Notes under the pieces: model-generated | What the model was told of the DNA's origin: nothing | Database searches by the model: none | What the model saw: the letters and a program-made list of their open reading frames with translations, nothing else | Shown: positions 20,247 to 30,717 of the stretch, one piece after another | How positions within the stretch are numbered: the first letter of the stretch is position 1 | Layout: each line of letters opens with the position of its first letter | From: Calliopum simillimum | Taxonomy: Eukaryota; Arthropoda; Insecta; Diptera; Lauxaniidae | Length of the DNA: 64,000 bases | Direction: 5' to 3' | Assembly (NCBI GenBank): GCA_951812925.1 | Contig: OX638368.1 | Location: 81,202,909-81,266,908 of the forward strand | Program-made: the position numbers and the translations under genes

Positions 20247-23069
20247 TTAAAGGCTCGAAAAATGTAGTAAAATAGAATGCTTAAAGTTGTTGAAATTTGC
20301 TATGGTTTTGATATTGCTAGGCAAAGAGTTCCAGATTCTGATGGCATTGATAAAGAATAATCTCGTGGAATTATAAAATTTATACTTGGGTATGATCAGG
20401 TTATTACACCTTAAAGAAACACTAAAATGGAGTTTTTCATACAGGTAGAAAGGAGTTTTAGAATGGATGACTTTATGCAAAAATAAACAATTCCTGGCCA
20501 TAAGATAATGTTCAATCGAGCATCCCAGGATTTTCGTGTTCCAAGCAGAAACATGATCATATCTTTTTAGTCCATAAACATATCGTGTGGCATTGTTAAG
20601 CGCAACCTGCATCTTATGAAGAGATCTTGAGTCCAACTTACTAAAAACAACTTCAAAATAATTAATGTAGGGAACTATAAGTAGCTTTACCAGTTTAAGC
20701 TTCAAATCAGTAGGTGTGAAAGCAGCAGACATACGCAAGCATCTAAGCACTAAATATATTTTGCTAACTACATTGTTGATATGGTTTGTGCATGAAAGAT
20801 CAGTGCTTAAATGGTACCCAAGGCTTAAAGCCTTACTAACCAATTTTAGTTCAGCGTTACCAACATATAGAGACGGAATACTTTCAAAATCAGGTAACGT
20901 CCGCGCAATGGGTAAAATACAAGATTTGCTGGGGTTTAAGCGAAGATCATTGCGTGAAGCCCAATTACTCACCGCCGACAAATCTTCATTAAATCTGTGT
21001 GTAAGGTCCTCAAGTAAGCCAACGCGACGCGACAAGTACATCTGAATATCGTCAGCAAATGCATGTATTTTAACATTACTGCACACTAGAAAAATGTCGT
21101 TTATGAACATGCTAAAAAGGAGAGGGCCTAAGACAGAGCCTTGCGGAACACCAGCGCGACAAAACTTTCCATCAGAGAAAAAATTACCAATCTTGACCTT
21201 TTGCACTCTATCTTCCAAATAACTTTTCATTAAGCGTAAAGAGCTTTCACAGAAGCCAAAATAAAATTTAAGCTTTTTGCATAAGATTGAGTGGTTCACA
21301 CAATCAAATGCCTTAGAGAAATCTAAAAGACAGAGGAGGGTCAACTGGTCCGAATCATACGAAATACGTATGTCATCAATTACCTTAATCATAGCGGTCG
21401 AGCAGCTATGTCTTGACCGAAAACCTGATTGGAAAGGTGATAGAAGGTTGTTTTGTTTTATGTGTTCAGATATTTGATATGACAAGATTGATTCAAATAC
21501 CTTAGAAAGGCATGACAAAATGCTTATAGGCCGAAAATCAGTAGGAGCAGATGCAGATCGTGTTTTTGGCACCGGCGTAACAACTGCTACTTTCCACAAC
21601 TTAGGAAAACAGGAAGTTGTAATGCAGTGGTTTATTAAATGCGTGATAGGACCAAGAACATATGGCAAAATGAGTTTAATGAACCTAATTGAAAGCCCAT
21701 CATCTCCGACCGCATTAGACTTAATTTTCATAGTACTTATCTGTACCTCATACTCATCCACAACACTAAATTCGAATTGGTTAGCAGAAGTAAACATGTT
21801 ATTTACGTTGGGCTCAAATGTTGTAGTCCCGCTACAGCAGGCATTAGCTACAAAGGCATCATTTACTAAATTAGGATCAATGCTACATTCAATAGTTTCT
21901 TTTCTATGCACACCAAGCTTCTTCAAGTTTTTCCATAATTGTTTTGTTGGGAGCGATGTGTTCAGTTTAGAGCAATAATACCTCTTTTTTTCATTCTTAA
22001 CAATAGAAACTGCAGCATTACGAGCCAACTTATAAGCCTCCCAATTTTCACTAGTAGGCCTATTCTTCCATTTCACATGCAATTTACTTCTTAGTTTTAG
22101 GTGGTGCTTAACTTGGGATGTGTACCAAGGACAAGAGTTACTCTTAATTTGGAACGATCGAGTGGGAACATGTCTCACTGCGAGATCACGAATCTTGTAT
22201 GTAAGAAACTGCAATTTTTCATCCACCGAAGCTAAATATAAGCCATCATTCCAGTTTATATTAATGATCTCATGATATAGAGCAGTAAAGTTAATAGAAT
22301 TGTAGTCCCTATAAGAGACGGTCGTTATCTCAGTTCGACGACATAAATTAATATCTAACGTGCAGAATATTAAATCATGGTCCGAGATGAATGATAACTG
22401 ATCATAGATGAGAACTTCTGTGTTATCGGATACAATAAAAAGGTCAAGTAAACTGGGAGAAACATTATTACCAAATCTAGTAGGCACAGCAGAGTTAACA
22501 ATTGAAAGTCCAGAGGCACTGACCTGGTCACAAAACCTCTCAGTCACACTATCATTTACTAGTAGATTAGTATTAAAATCACCACAGATTACATAATGAT
22601 CAGAATCAATCGATCGCAACGATAACTCAGAAAAGAAGGAATCCAGGCTGCAGGCTCTACTAGGATTGTATACACAAGAGACCATAACCTTACAATTGCC
22701 ATCAGTTAGCTCCAAATTAAGGTATTCAACCGAACCACTACAAGACTTGCTTAATATTTTAGCGTTGATATGCGTTTTACAGTATATAGCAACTCCACCA
22801 CCCTTTTTATGTGTTCTGTCATTTCGAAAGAGTTTAAAGTTTTGCAAATCATAATAGCAGTCACTTATTTCATTGACAAGCCAAGTTTCAGTGATACATA
22901 TAACATCCAAAGTTGAATTTTCAAATAAGTACCTGATGTAGTCCATTTTAGAGGAGTTCAAACTTCTGGCATTAAAATGCACTATTTTTAAGCCGGAGTG
23001 TTGTTTGCATAAAATATTAATTAATATTCTTTGATCAACGCCATTACTATCATCAATGCCAAAAACCAT
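20247..23069 (-). CDS. LINE ORF2: AP-endonuclease and reverse transcriptase
   Basis: The minus frame opens 6 codons upstream of ATG 23069; residues are numbered from this ATG. The endonuclease spans ~20-240: the catalytic Asn in IVHFNARSL (~33), Glu in ICITETWL (~61), GGGVAIY (~91-97), Asp/Asn in ICGDFNTNL (~164-166) and the C-terminal SDHDLI (~229-234). It nicks the target so that the 3' end primes cDNA synthesis. The reverse transcriptase follows from ~490: VTPVPK, FRPISILSCLSKVFE, FQSGFRSRHSC, LLDFSKAFDCVNH (~581-593), AGVPQGSVLGPLLFS (~639-653) and the active-site FADD (~671-674). The tail TRLFFINAIRIWNSLP is the usual C-terminal motif of the clade. Length (~940 aa) is normal and all catalytic residues are present, so the protein could be active. 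Confidence 0.93.
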   Translation of the reverse strand: MVFGIDDSNGVDQRILINILCKQHSGLKIVHFNARSLNSSKMDYIRYLFENSTLDVICITETWLVNEISDCYYDLQNFKLFRNDRTHKKGGGVAIYCKTHINAKILSKSCSGSVEYLNLELTDGNCKVMVSCVYNPSRACSLDSFFSELSLRSIDSDHYVICGDFNTNLLVNDSVTERFCDQVSASGLSIVNSAVPTRFGNNVSPSLLDLFIVSDNTEVLIYDQLSFISDHDLIFCTLDINLCRRTEITTVSYRDYNSINFTALYHEIININWNDGLYLASVDEKLQFLTYKIRDLAVRHVPTRSFQIKSNSCPWYTSQVKHHLKLRSKLHVKWKNRPTSENWEAYKLARNAAVSIVKNEKKRYYCSKLNTSLPTKQLWKNLKKLGVHRKETIECSIDPNLVNDAFVANACCSGTTTFEPNVNNMFTSANQFEFSVVDEYEVQISTMKIKSNAVGDDGLSIRFIKLILPYVLGPITHLINHCITTSCFPKLWKVAVVTPVPKTRSASAPTDFRPISILSCLSKVFESILSYQISEHIKQNNLLSPFQSGFRSRHSCSTAMIKVIDDIRISYDSDQLTLLCLLDFSKAFDCVNHSILCKKLKFYFGFCESSLRLMKSYLEDRVQKVKIGNFFSDGKFCRAGVPQGSVLGPLLFSMFINDIFLVCSNVKIHAFADDIQMYLSRRVGLLEDLTHRFNEDLSAVSNWASRNDLRLNPSKSCILPIARTLPDFESIPSLYVGNAELKLVSKALSLGYHLSTDLSCTNHINNVVSKIYLVLRCLRMSAAFTPTDLKLKLVKLLIVPYINYFEVVFSKLDSRSLHKMQVALNNATRYVYGLKRYDHVSAWNTKILGCSIEHYLMARNCLFLHKVIHSKTPFYLYEKLHFSVSLRCNNLIIPKYKFYNSTRLFFINAIRIWNSLPSNIKTIANFNNFKHSILLHFSSL

Positions 23070-23213
23070 AAAAGGCAAAAACAACAACAGAAAGCATTTT
23101 TAGAAGGAGCCTAACAAAGTTGAACTGAAAGGGGAATAAAAAGTATCCAAACATCTTTACAGACAATAAATAGTCAAAACTTAAAATAAAATAATAATTG
23201 ATTATAATAAAAA

Positions 23214-24314
23214 TCACTCTGAAGTTTGAGGCTCTGGCATTTCTGGAGTTTGAGGCACAGTATTTTGTGGCTCTGGAGTTTGGGGTTCTGAAGCTAAGGA
23301 CTCTGTAGTTTGAAGCTTGAAAACTTGAGCCTCTTTTTGGCGGAGTACATATTGGTCCAAGTCTTTTACACATACAACAGAGACAGCAGAGCCACCCCTC
23401 TGACCTCTCACGTGCACAACTCCTTGAATCGTGAAGGCACCAAACAGCTTGTTTTGTTTTTTCAGCTTCACCGCAGCTTGCAAAATCTTCCGACATTCAG
23501 GTGTTAGGCTTTCATGGATAAATATTGCGTCACTACCACTGAAACCTATGTCACGTAATAAGACAGATTTTTGCGTTTGACGTCTATAGCTTCCAAAGGC
23601 ACCAAGGACACGGTTTCTGTCAGATGCAGCAATAAATTTCAAAATGATAGCAGATTTGGTTTTAGTACGAAAGATATCACGAAGATAAGGTGGCTGGAAC
23701 TTAATAAAGGAACAAATTGTGTTGAAGATGGCTCTTAAGTCTTCAGTCTCAGCATATGGAACTCCAAACAAAACACCGTCAGATGAAATATCAACGTTGG
23801 AAAGATTTTTAGACTTTTGTTGTTCCAATTTAAGGTCACAGAACTCAGCTTTCAATTTCCGCAACTCAGTCAATTCTGTTTCAATAGCCTGAACTTTATT
23901 TTCTAATTCCGCAAATTTAGATTTTAGTAAGTCAAGCTCTGAATCAATTTTAGCTTTAAGTGAAATTTCAAGTGCGGTAAGTACAGTTGATAATTTGGCA
24001 AAATGTTGTTTAGTGTGACACCGCAACCTTACTTCCATCGATCTCAAATGCAATAGAATATTATTATTTGATGGTTCTTGATCAGTTTCAAAAAATTCAT
24101 CAATTTCACCAACTTCATTAATTTCAACAGTATCAACGATTTTCTCAATTTCTAGTTGCACTGATGTTTCTTCAGATTTTTGAGATTTTTCATTCTTATT
24201 AGTTTTTTCAGATTTATTATTTTTATCAGGTTTATGAGTTTTTTCGGATCTATCCAACAAGTGTTTTTGCCGAGCCAGTGTAGCTCTTAGCGCTCTAGCT
24301 GCAGGTGAATTCAT
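23214..24314 (-). CDS. LINE ORF1: nucleic-acid-binding protein
   Basis: 366 aa from the ATG at 24314. Residues 1-50 are basic and Lys/Asn/Ser-rich (DKNNKSEKTNKNEKSQKSEE). About 85-165 is heptad-rich (LRSMEVRLRCHTKQ, then ELENKVQAIETELTELRK), a likely trimerising coiled coil. About 175-330 looks like the RRM plus C-terminal domain of ORF1 proteins (GVLFGVPYAETEDL, FRTKTKSAIILKF, IFIHESLTPECRKIL). The tail repeats TPEPQ/PEMPEPQ. There are no CCHC zinc knuckles. The protein would coat the element RNA and assist strand transfer. It lies directly upstream of ORF2 with a 144-bp gap, so ORF2 would need reinitiation. Confidence 0.88.
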   Translation of the reverse strand: MNSPAARALRATLARQKHLLDRSEKTHKPDKNNKSEKTNKNEKSQKSEETSVQLEIEKIVDTVEINEVGEIDEFFETDQEPSNNNILLHLRSMEVRLRCHTKQHFAKLSTVLTALEISLKAKIDSELDLLKSKFAELENKVQAIETELTELRKLKAEFCDLKLEQQKSKNLSNVDISSDGVLFGVPYAETEDLRAIFNTICSFIKFQPPYLRDIFRTKTKSAIILKFIAASDRNRVLGAFGSYRRQTQKSVLLRDIGFSGSDAIFIHESLTPECRKILQAAVKLKKQNKLFGAFTIQGVVHVRGQRGGSAVSVVCVKDLDQYVLRQKEAQVFKLQTTESLASEPQTPEPQNTVPQTPEMPEPQTSE

Positions 24315-24659
24315 CTGCTAAGTACACGTAGTGTATGTAGATGAGGCTTAAAAGATGTCTACTAAACACAGCTATGTAGTGCTGACAACACAAGTGTTCA
24401 AGAAACAGCTGATGTTTGACAGTTTACTTTGTTATGTTTATTGCGTGGAAAGTAAAATCTTCGGTTTTTAATTGTTTTTTGTCTTTTGTGATTTAATGGA
24501 ATCGGCATACAAAAAAGTATGTTTCTGAACTCTCATTAAAATAATGGTCAAATTTTAAGGCAAATTTTGGATTAAAAAAGTGAAGTGATTTTATGAAATG
24601 AAAAGTGGCGAAGTGATTTTGATAAAAAAAAAAAAACAAAACACTTCGATTGAAGTGAA

Positions 24660-24945
24660 AACGGCAGCACTGCTGCTTTGTGGAGTTTCTCTTTTCTAAG
24701 ATATAATTTAAGGACTTTTTGCACCAAAAACCCAATATGATGAACTGGGCGCTGGTCATTCATTTATGATTGTGCACAGATAAGACCAAAACCATTCCGA
24801 ATAACATGGAACATCAATCAAAACGGCATATCAGCTTGGTGGAGTTTCTTTTTTCTAAGGTATGATTTTTATTTTCAAAAATAAGGACTTTTTGCACCAA
24901 AAACTCAATATGATGAACTGGGTGCTGGTCAATTTGTAGGAAGCA
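24660..24945 (+). repeat. ~165-bp tandem array, right part
   Basis: Two units starting near 24683 and 24840 carry the same GTTTCTTTTTTCTAAG and ATGAACTGGGCGCTGGTCA words as 19062-19727, in the same orientation. The array is therefore interrupted by 19728-24659. Confidence 0.8.
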
Positions 24946-24949
24946 AAAG

Positions 24950-25800
24950 AAAAGTCGTTTCCACACTAACTCAAAAGGTAGAAGGACTCTTACAAACGAT
25001 ATTTGCAAATTTTTTTTTCGTTTCGAGAAAAACCTCCTAAAGGAGCACTTTTGATTCTACCGAAGGCCCAATTTTGCCCATAACTTTTTGTTTTTCATTA
25101 CAAAATGGATACCCAAGAGTGTTAAAAAAATAAGATATATATTTTTACAAAATATTTGGCGTTAAGAAATTATATACGTACATTTTTTTTTTGCAGTATA
25201 GATAATGTCTATTTTTTTTTTTTTGTAAGTTTTTCAGCTGGGCGGTCGGAAAACGCTTTTTTCTCCTCTCACCTTACGAAAGAAATTTATAAGACAAAAA
25301 ATGCTTAGAACCGTCCAAAGAATACGTGTGAATTTTTTTTAGAATTTTTGTAAATTTTTTTTTTGGTAACTATTGAAAAAATTCACAAGTATTTTTTGGT
25401 CAAACCAAAAACAATTAAAAATTTTCCAAAAATTTTGAAAAAATTCACAAGTATTCTTTGGATGTTTCTAAGCATTTTTTGCCTTATTAACTTTTTTCGT
25501 AAGATGCCTTGCTTTTGAGAAAAAAAAGTTTTTTCGACAACTTAGGTGAAAAAAAGAAATATAAAATTTTTTAACACCAAAAGTTTTGCAAGAACATAAT
25601 CTTTATTTTTCAATCAAGTTTGGGTATCGATTCGGTGAAGAAAAAAACTTATGACCAAAAAAATTTTTTTTTTTTTTTGCCAAAATGGGTCTCCAGGAGA
25701 ATCAAAAGTGCTCTTCAGGTTTTCTCTGAAGAAAAAAAAGAAAAAATTTTCCAAATATCGTTTTTAAGAACCCTTCTAACTTTTACATATCTATTTGCAG
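24950..25800. mobile_element. Foldback element, ~840 bp
   Basis: 24960-25110 (GGTAGAAGGACTCTTACAAA, AAACCTCCTAAAGGAGCACT) is inverted at 25660-25790. 25230-25360 (CCGTCCAAAGAATACGTGTG) is inverted at 25430-25540, with the centre near 25400. Arms are diverged and rich in A/T runs. No target duplication was found and it encodes nothing recognisable. Confidence 0.65.
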
Positions 25801-25849
25801 ATACCTGTTATTTAGTTGCAGAAGTATGACGTATGAAAAATTTTTTTGG

Positions 25850-26275
25850 TCGGGTGTGTGTCATATCTTCTTTTCCAATGAATAATTTTGTTTCGGTGTC
25901 CCTTACATAAGCAACGAATTTCAAGTATCTAGATCAAGTAATTCCAGATACATGATGAATTTGCTATTGGATGGGCGTGGCACTGTCTATTTTTCTAGTT
26001 TACATAATTTGTTCCAATGTTCTTTACATATATACCTTATTTTATCTATCAGCGTCAAGTAGCTTCGGAGGTATGATGAATTAATTTTATGGAAGGAGTT
26101 GCACCGTCTACTTTTCTAGCTTATGGCCTAGAATTTTTCGATACTAACTTATGTCTTTAAGAAACAAATACACACACAAATAAAATCTTGAAATTGAAAT
26201 TAAATTGTCAGTCTCGAAAACTATAAAAGATAGCTCAATTTGCAACATTTTTGTAACCAGTGTTTCCAAATAAAT
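25850..26275 (+). repeat. Transib-like family, third (partial) copy
   Basis: Units with GGGCGTGGCACTGTCTATTT, TTTATCTATCAGCGTCAAG and GGTATGATGAATTAATTTT correspond to 48900-49300 of copy 2. The AAACAAATACACACACAAAT AAAAT end follows, as in 49275-49310. Both outer ends are missing. Confidence 0.65.
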
Positions 26276-26277
26276 GG

Positions 26278-26470
26278 AAATTTTTACCATCCCACGAAAT
26301 TTGCCGCCAAGGCTTTGAATAGAATCCACAATACAGTAGAAGAAACGTGTGGACCATATGCCACCTAGAAAAGATCGTCGAAGAAGGATGCTTAATATTC
26401 GGGACAGTTGTGGAGAGATTGAAAGTCATCATTCGCTGATGCTCCTCCTAGGTGTTGCAAGACAAGGCAT
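26278..26470 (+). pseudogene. RTE-type LINE tail, badly degraded
   Basis: CGCCAAGGCTTTGAATAGAA, CCACAATACAGTAGAAG, GTGGACCATATGCCACC and GCTCCTCCTAGGTGT parallel 18490-18680 with many substitutions and stops. It is a second, older copy of the C-terminal tail seen at 18361-18712. Confidence 0.65.
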
Positions 26471-27936
26471 ACGTAACTTTATTTTTTGGAGAGTCGAAAA
26501 CTCTATAACTTTTTGTATAGGGTAAAATAACTGCTTAAAGTATGCCAAAAATTAAGTTTTTGACCGCAAATGTCTCAATTATATTTACATACATACATCA
26601 TTCTTTTAAACATTTTATTTTTATTTTATAGAATAAGATCATTGGGCCAAAATAACAAACATATAATATTAATAATAAGAAACAAAAGATTAAATTTAAG
26701 TCAGGCTATAACTTTCTTTCTAAAATTAGCATAAGTATTTTATTGTGTGAACTTGAAACAAAAGAAAGTTGGTACATTATACGTAAAAGTAAACTTGCTT
26801 CATGGATGCCAGTTACTAACAACTCGTATTGACAATTTTTTTACGCTATGGTAATCAAGATAAAAAGTCGGAAAATTGTGTACGCTCATACGTACAAACA
26901 TACATGTGTATTATTTAAAAAAATGTTGTTTTGTGACTTAAAAACATTTGATTTACCCTAATATCTTTTGAAAATTTCATTCGATTTTGCTCAACATAGG
27001 CTTAAAATGTTTGCAAATATATGCGCCATTTAATTAAATTACTAAAAAACAAGTATTTAAAAAAATTATATGCCAAAAACCAAATGTTTCATTTGAAGTT
27101 GATGTGAAAAATTTCAAAAATTTCAAACTTTTTTCTGCTATATATAACTCAGTCAATTTTTTTCAAAGCATAATCATTGGTATACTTGTTAGAAGCGCCA
27201 TTAATCACTTTTTGTCGACGTGGAAAAATAAAATTGATCGAACTTGGCGTCATAGAAATATATTGATGTATATGAAGCTATAACCTCGAAAATATAAATT
27301 AACGAATAACTCGGGAACGGCCGCAAGGAAAAAAAAATAATTGGGTTTTTCGTGTTCAGCGACCTCAAATTAGTTTAGAAAAAATGGTTTGCAAAATGTT
27401 ACAAATATTTTTAATTTTGAGTTGTATTATCTTTTTATAGTTATTGTTTAAATAATAAACAAATCAAAAACACAAAAAAATTTTTGGTAAACTTTACTTT
27501 TTATAGTACATAAAACAATATCCCACACCGACCGTATAAATTCATTCAATGTAACAAGACTTCTAGGCTAAAACCCCCTGTAACGATTTTTTCCCATTTT
27601 TGGTGCTTAAAAAGGGTATGCACGCAGTTTTCCGGGCGCCATTTTAAGTTTTTTTCATTTTCCAACATCATATTTGGATTCAGCAATCTAGAGAACCCCG
27701 TGAATAGCATAACTTTCCATTTTTAAGCATTTTAGAACAGTTTTATCGAATTTATCCGATTTTGAGGGTTCACGGGGGACTAAAGAAATTTTGAGGAAAG
27801 GCCGGAAAAAACTAATATGTTGGTTTTGTTCAAAATTTTATTACGAAGAAAACGAGCCCTGTCGGATCAAAAATTAGAAATGAATTCCTAATTTGGCTGC
27901 ACTAGTAATGATATTTATTTTTATTAAACATTTTTA
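26471..27936. other. No gene seen
   Basis: About 1.5 kb of AT-rich sequence. I see no TIR pair, tandem array or frame with protein-like composition. Confidence 0.4.
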
Positions 27937-28416
27937 TATACCCTACACCCAGATTATATTCACTCTGTCCTTCCGTTTAAAACGCAGATACACAAACACT
28001 AAGGATGATGCAAGCTCTGAGCAGAACCTAGCGGAATTCGAACAAAGGCGTGGTACCTCCCTTATAAGCAAAAGCTTCAAAATTCTATACTGAAAGAGGT
28101 TTTTGAAATAATCAAATTAATTTTTACTCAGACACTAAATAATAAGTAAATGCAAGAACTGAGCAAAATCCACGCGAACTCGATCACGAGGGCGTGGCAA
28201 CTCCCATACAAGCAAAATATTCGTTATTCTATAGTGCAAGCGTTATTTGAGGTAATTCTATCAACGCAAATATACTTGGAATAATTAGCTCAAGCTCTGA
28301 GCTCAAACTAAGTGAATTCGAACAAAAAGAATCGGCACCTCCCATGCAAATGAAATTTTCAAAAAGCCGCAGTGTAATTTAATTTTTGCCCAGGACAAAG
28401 TTAACACCCTTACTGG
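27937..28416 (-). mobile_element. DINE-like element
   Basis: TATACCCTACACCCAG, ATTCACTCTGTCCTTCCG at the left and TTAACACCCTTACTGG at the right match the two ends of 47515-48290. Three GGCGTGG(C/T)ACCTCCC units lie at ~28048, 28190 and 28330. The TCTTGATCAG / CCATGTCCGTC block of the complete copy is missing here. Confidence 0.75.
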
Positions 28417-28880
28417 CATTTTTTCTAGTCAAAAGTGCGTAAGGAGTGTGTCGTTAGAAATAAGTACATTGAAAAATAAACATGTACAGTGCTGTGCATA
28501 ACATTTGCAACCAGAAACACTTGAAACTGAATCACCAATTTTCGGCCACTAAAACAGATGCAAATAAAATACTTGGTATGAGGTTTTATGTCATTTATAT
28601 TGTTGTTTATAAAACAAAAATAAAAAGTCCATACATCACTTATACAAAACTAAAACTTAAGTGTAATATAAAAATGTGTCGGTATTGGCTGTGCAAAACA
28701 TTTGCAACTATAAATCTAAATTAAAAATTAATAACTAAAAATCAATATTTAATGGAATAACCCGTGATTTTTATAACAGCAGTGCATCTTTTTGGCATGG
28801 ATGCGATAAAACTATTTTCAAATGAGTGCGGAATGTCCTTTTACCTTTTTATAACTTCATTAAACAACTCATCCTGTTTT

Positions 28881-29340
28881 CTAAATTTTTGATTGCATAA
28901 TAAGCAATGCATTTTCGGGACTTGACGATTTGTTTGGGTTTAGATCTGGGGACTCCGCGGGGCATTGATAAACATCAATATTTTGCCGTTTTATCCAATC
29001 TTTTACTACTTTCCACGTGTGCTTAAGGTTGTTATTATGCGGGAATATCCATTTTAGTGTCATTTTCCAAGTTGCATATGGCTTTATAGTATTTTGTGGT
29101 ATGTCTTTATAATCATTAGGCTTCATTATTTCTTCAACTCTTTGAATTGGACCGATTCCTTGCGCAGAGATGCATTCCCACACCATGATTCTACAACCTC
29201 TATGATAGACAGTTCTTATTGTATATTTCGGGCTTAGCCTTTCTCATAAGCCTGTTACCACTCGATTCGCACAAATTAAACTTGGACTCGTCAGAAAAGA
29301 TGGTAAAAGTCTTGTGAGAAGACCAAGGAGAGAATGGGTA
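28881..29340 (-). pseudogene. Tc1 transposase catalytic half, left arm
   Basis: The minus strand reads FTIFSDESKFNLCESSGN (first catalytic Asp) to a stop after NKNC. In another frame it continues MVWECISAQGIGPIQRVEEI, MTLKWIFPHNNNLKHTWKVV and PAESPDLNPNKSSS. The normal HDNDPKH second-Asp motif reads HNNNLKH and the Glu of NPIEN reads NPNKS, so both later catalytic residues are lost. The N-terminal DNA-binding half is absent. Confidence 0.88.
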
Positions 29341-29691
29341 AGCCCGAAATATACAAAAGGAACTGTCTATCATAGAGGTTGTAGAATCATGGTGTGGGCA
29401 TGCATCTCTGCGCAACGAATCGGTCCAATTCAAAGAGTTGAAGACATAATGAAGCCTAATGATTATAAAGACATACCACAAAATACTATAAAGCCATATG
29501 CAACTTGGAAAATGACACTAAAATGGATATTCCTGCATAATAACAACCTTAAGCACACGTGTAAAGTAGTAAAAGATTGGATAAAACGACAAAATATTGA
29601 TGTTTATCAATACCCCGCGGAGTCCCCAGATCTAAACCCAATCAAATCGTCAAGTCACGAAAATGCATTGCTTATTATGCAATCACTCCCC
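29280..29691 (+). pseudogene. Tc1 transposase catalytic half, right arm
   Basis: The plus strand mirrors the left arm: GKSLVRRPRREWVSPKYTKG, IMVWACISAQRIGPIQRVED, WIFLHNNNLKHTCKVVKDW and AESPDLNPIKSSSHENALL. It is cut by the insertion at 29686. The same changes at the second Asp (HNNNLKH) and the Glu (NPIKS) as in the left arm show that the arms were duplicated after the gene had died. It is slightly different from the left arm (ISAQR versus ISAQG, NPIK versus NPNK). Confidence 0.88.
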
Positions 29692-30231
29692 TGCGGGTAA
29701 GGGGTCAGAATATGCCCGAGGTAAACATGCCTGTCGTAAAAGGCGACTAAAAGCGGGTGACCAGCCAGGGTGTGGAAGGGTGTAGCGTTGGACAGCGTTG
29801 CGCCTCGAAAGAAAAACCCACAATGCCCGTAACTGGCACTGACAAGGCGAGTCGATGCCGCCTTAAAATAAGCATCTTGTCGAAATCCTGAAGCGTCTGA
29901 TCCAGAGTGGGCGGCTCCCAGGTCAGCGTCTGTTCCAGATTGGGCGGCTGAAATTAAAAGTGAATTTGGCCACTATATTTGCAGCGCTTGCCGAATCCAG
30001 CTTTAAGCTTATAACTTACTGCGTGGGGCGTTGCCGAGAAGATTATACTAATGAAGCATGGATCGAAAAACGATGGGAAATAACTCTCCAAGTGGTACCC
30101 ACCAGAGCGTGGTTAATCCACCTGCCTCGGCAGCATGCACATCGGATTTGGAGGTGCAAGAAACATGCATAGTTAGGAATGATTCTCCTATAACTGGAAC
30201 CAATATGGTTTCTCAAAATTTTTTAAAATCC
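29686..30231 (+). mobile_element. Insertion consisting of a LINE 5' end, 12-bp target duplication
   Basis: ATTATGCAATCA occurs at 29674-29685 and again at 30232-30243. The other arm of the Tc1 palindrome (28889-28905) carries the uninterrupted site. The 546-bp insert starts CTCCCCTGCGGGTAAGGGGT, with AATATGCCCGAGGTAAACAT and GCCTGTCGTAAAAGGCGAC, a GC-rich leader I recall from the 5' ends of fly LINEs. An ATG at 30058 opens MDRKTMGNNSPSGTHQSVVN, a Ser/Pro-rich start like LINE ORF1. There is no poly(A) or 3' UTR. The insert is GC-richer than its surroundings. Confidence 0.75.
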
Positions 30232-30717
30232 ATTATGCAATCAAAAATTTAGAAAACAGGATGAGTTGTTTAATGAAGTTAAAAAAAGGTAAAAGGACAT
30301 TCCGCACTCATTTGAGAATAGTTTTATCGCATCCATGCCAAAAAGATGCACTGCTGTTATAAAAATCAAGGGTTATTCCATTAAATATTGATTTTTAGTT
30401 ATTAATTTTTAATTTAGATTAATAGTTGCAAATGTTTTGCACAGCCACACCGACACATTTTTATATTACACTTAAGTTTTAGTTTTGTATAAGTGATGTA
30501 TGGACTTTTTATTTTTGTTTTATAAACAACAATATAAATGACATAAAACCTCATACCAAGTATTTTATTTGCATCTGTTTTAGTGGCCGAAAATTGGTGA
30601 TACAGTTTCAAGTGTTTTTGGTTGCAAATGTTATGCACAGCACTGTATGTATATCTCAGTAACCGAGTTTAAATTTTTAAAAAGTTCATAACTAGTTTAG
30701 TTATTAACACAAATTTA

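Larger units (their letters stand above)
20008..24480 (-). mobile_element. Non-LTR retrotransposon with two intact ORFs
   Basis: On the minus strand: a ~165-bp 5' leader, ORF1 (24314-23214), a 144-bp gap, ORF2 (23069-20247) and a ~240-bp 3' UTR ending in an A-rich tail (AAATGAAAAAAAAATGAAA near 20010-20030). There are no stops or frameshifts in either ORF, so this is the youngest-looking element in the window. ORF1 has coiled-coil plus RRM-like character and no CCHC knuckles, and ORF2 has an apurinic-type endonuclease. Together these favour the CR1-like part of the Jockey superfamily. I could not find a target duplication. Confidence 0.88.
28487..30645. mobile_element. Palindromic Tc1 derivative (two half-elements head to head)
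   Basis: Identical inverted ends CAGTGCTGTGCATAACATTT (continuing GCAACCAGAAACACTT) are flanked by TA at 28485-28486 and 30646-30647. The left arm (28487-29236) and right arm (29339-30645, less a 558-bp insertion) are inverted copies of ~750 bp each, around a ~100-bp spacer at 29237-29338. Each arm carries the catalytic half of a Tc1 transposase, pointing outwards. A transcript crossing the centre would fold into a long hairpin. Confidence 0.9.

Noticed and set aside
20716..22854. Several plus-strand open frames of 62-152 codons
   Set aside because: They are antisense shadows of the LINE ORF2 on the minus strand.
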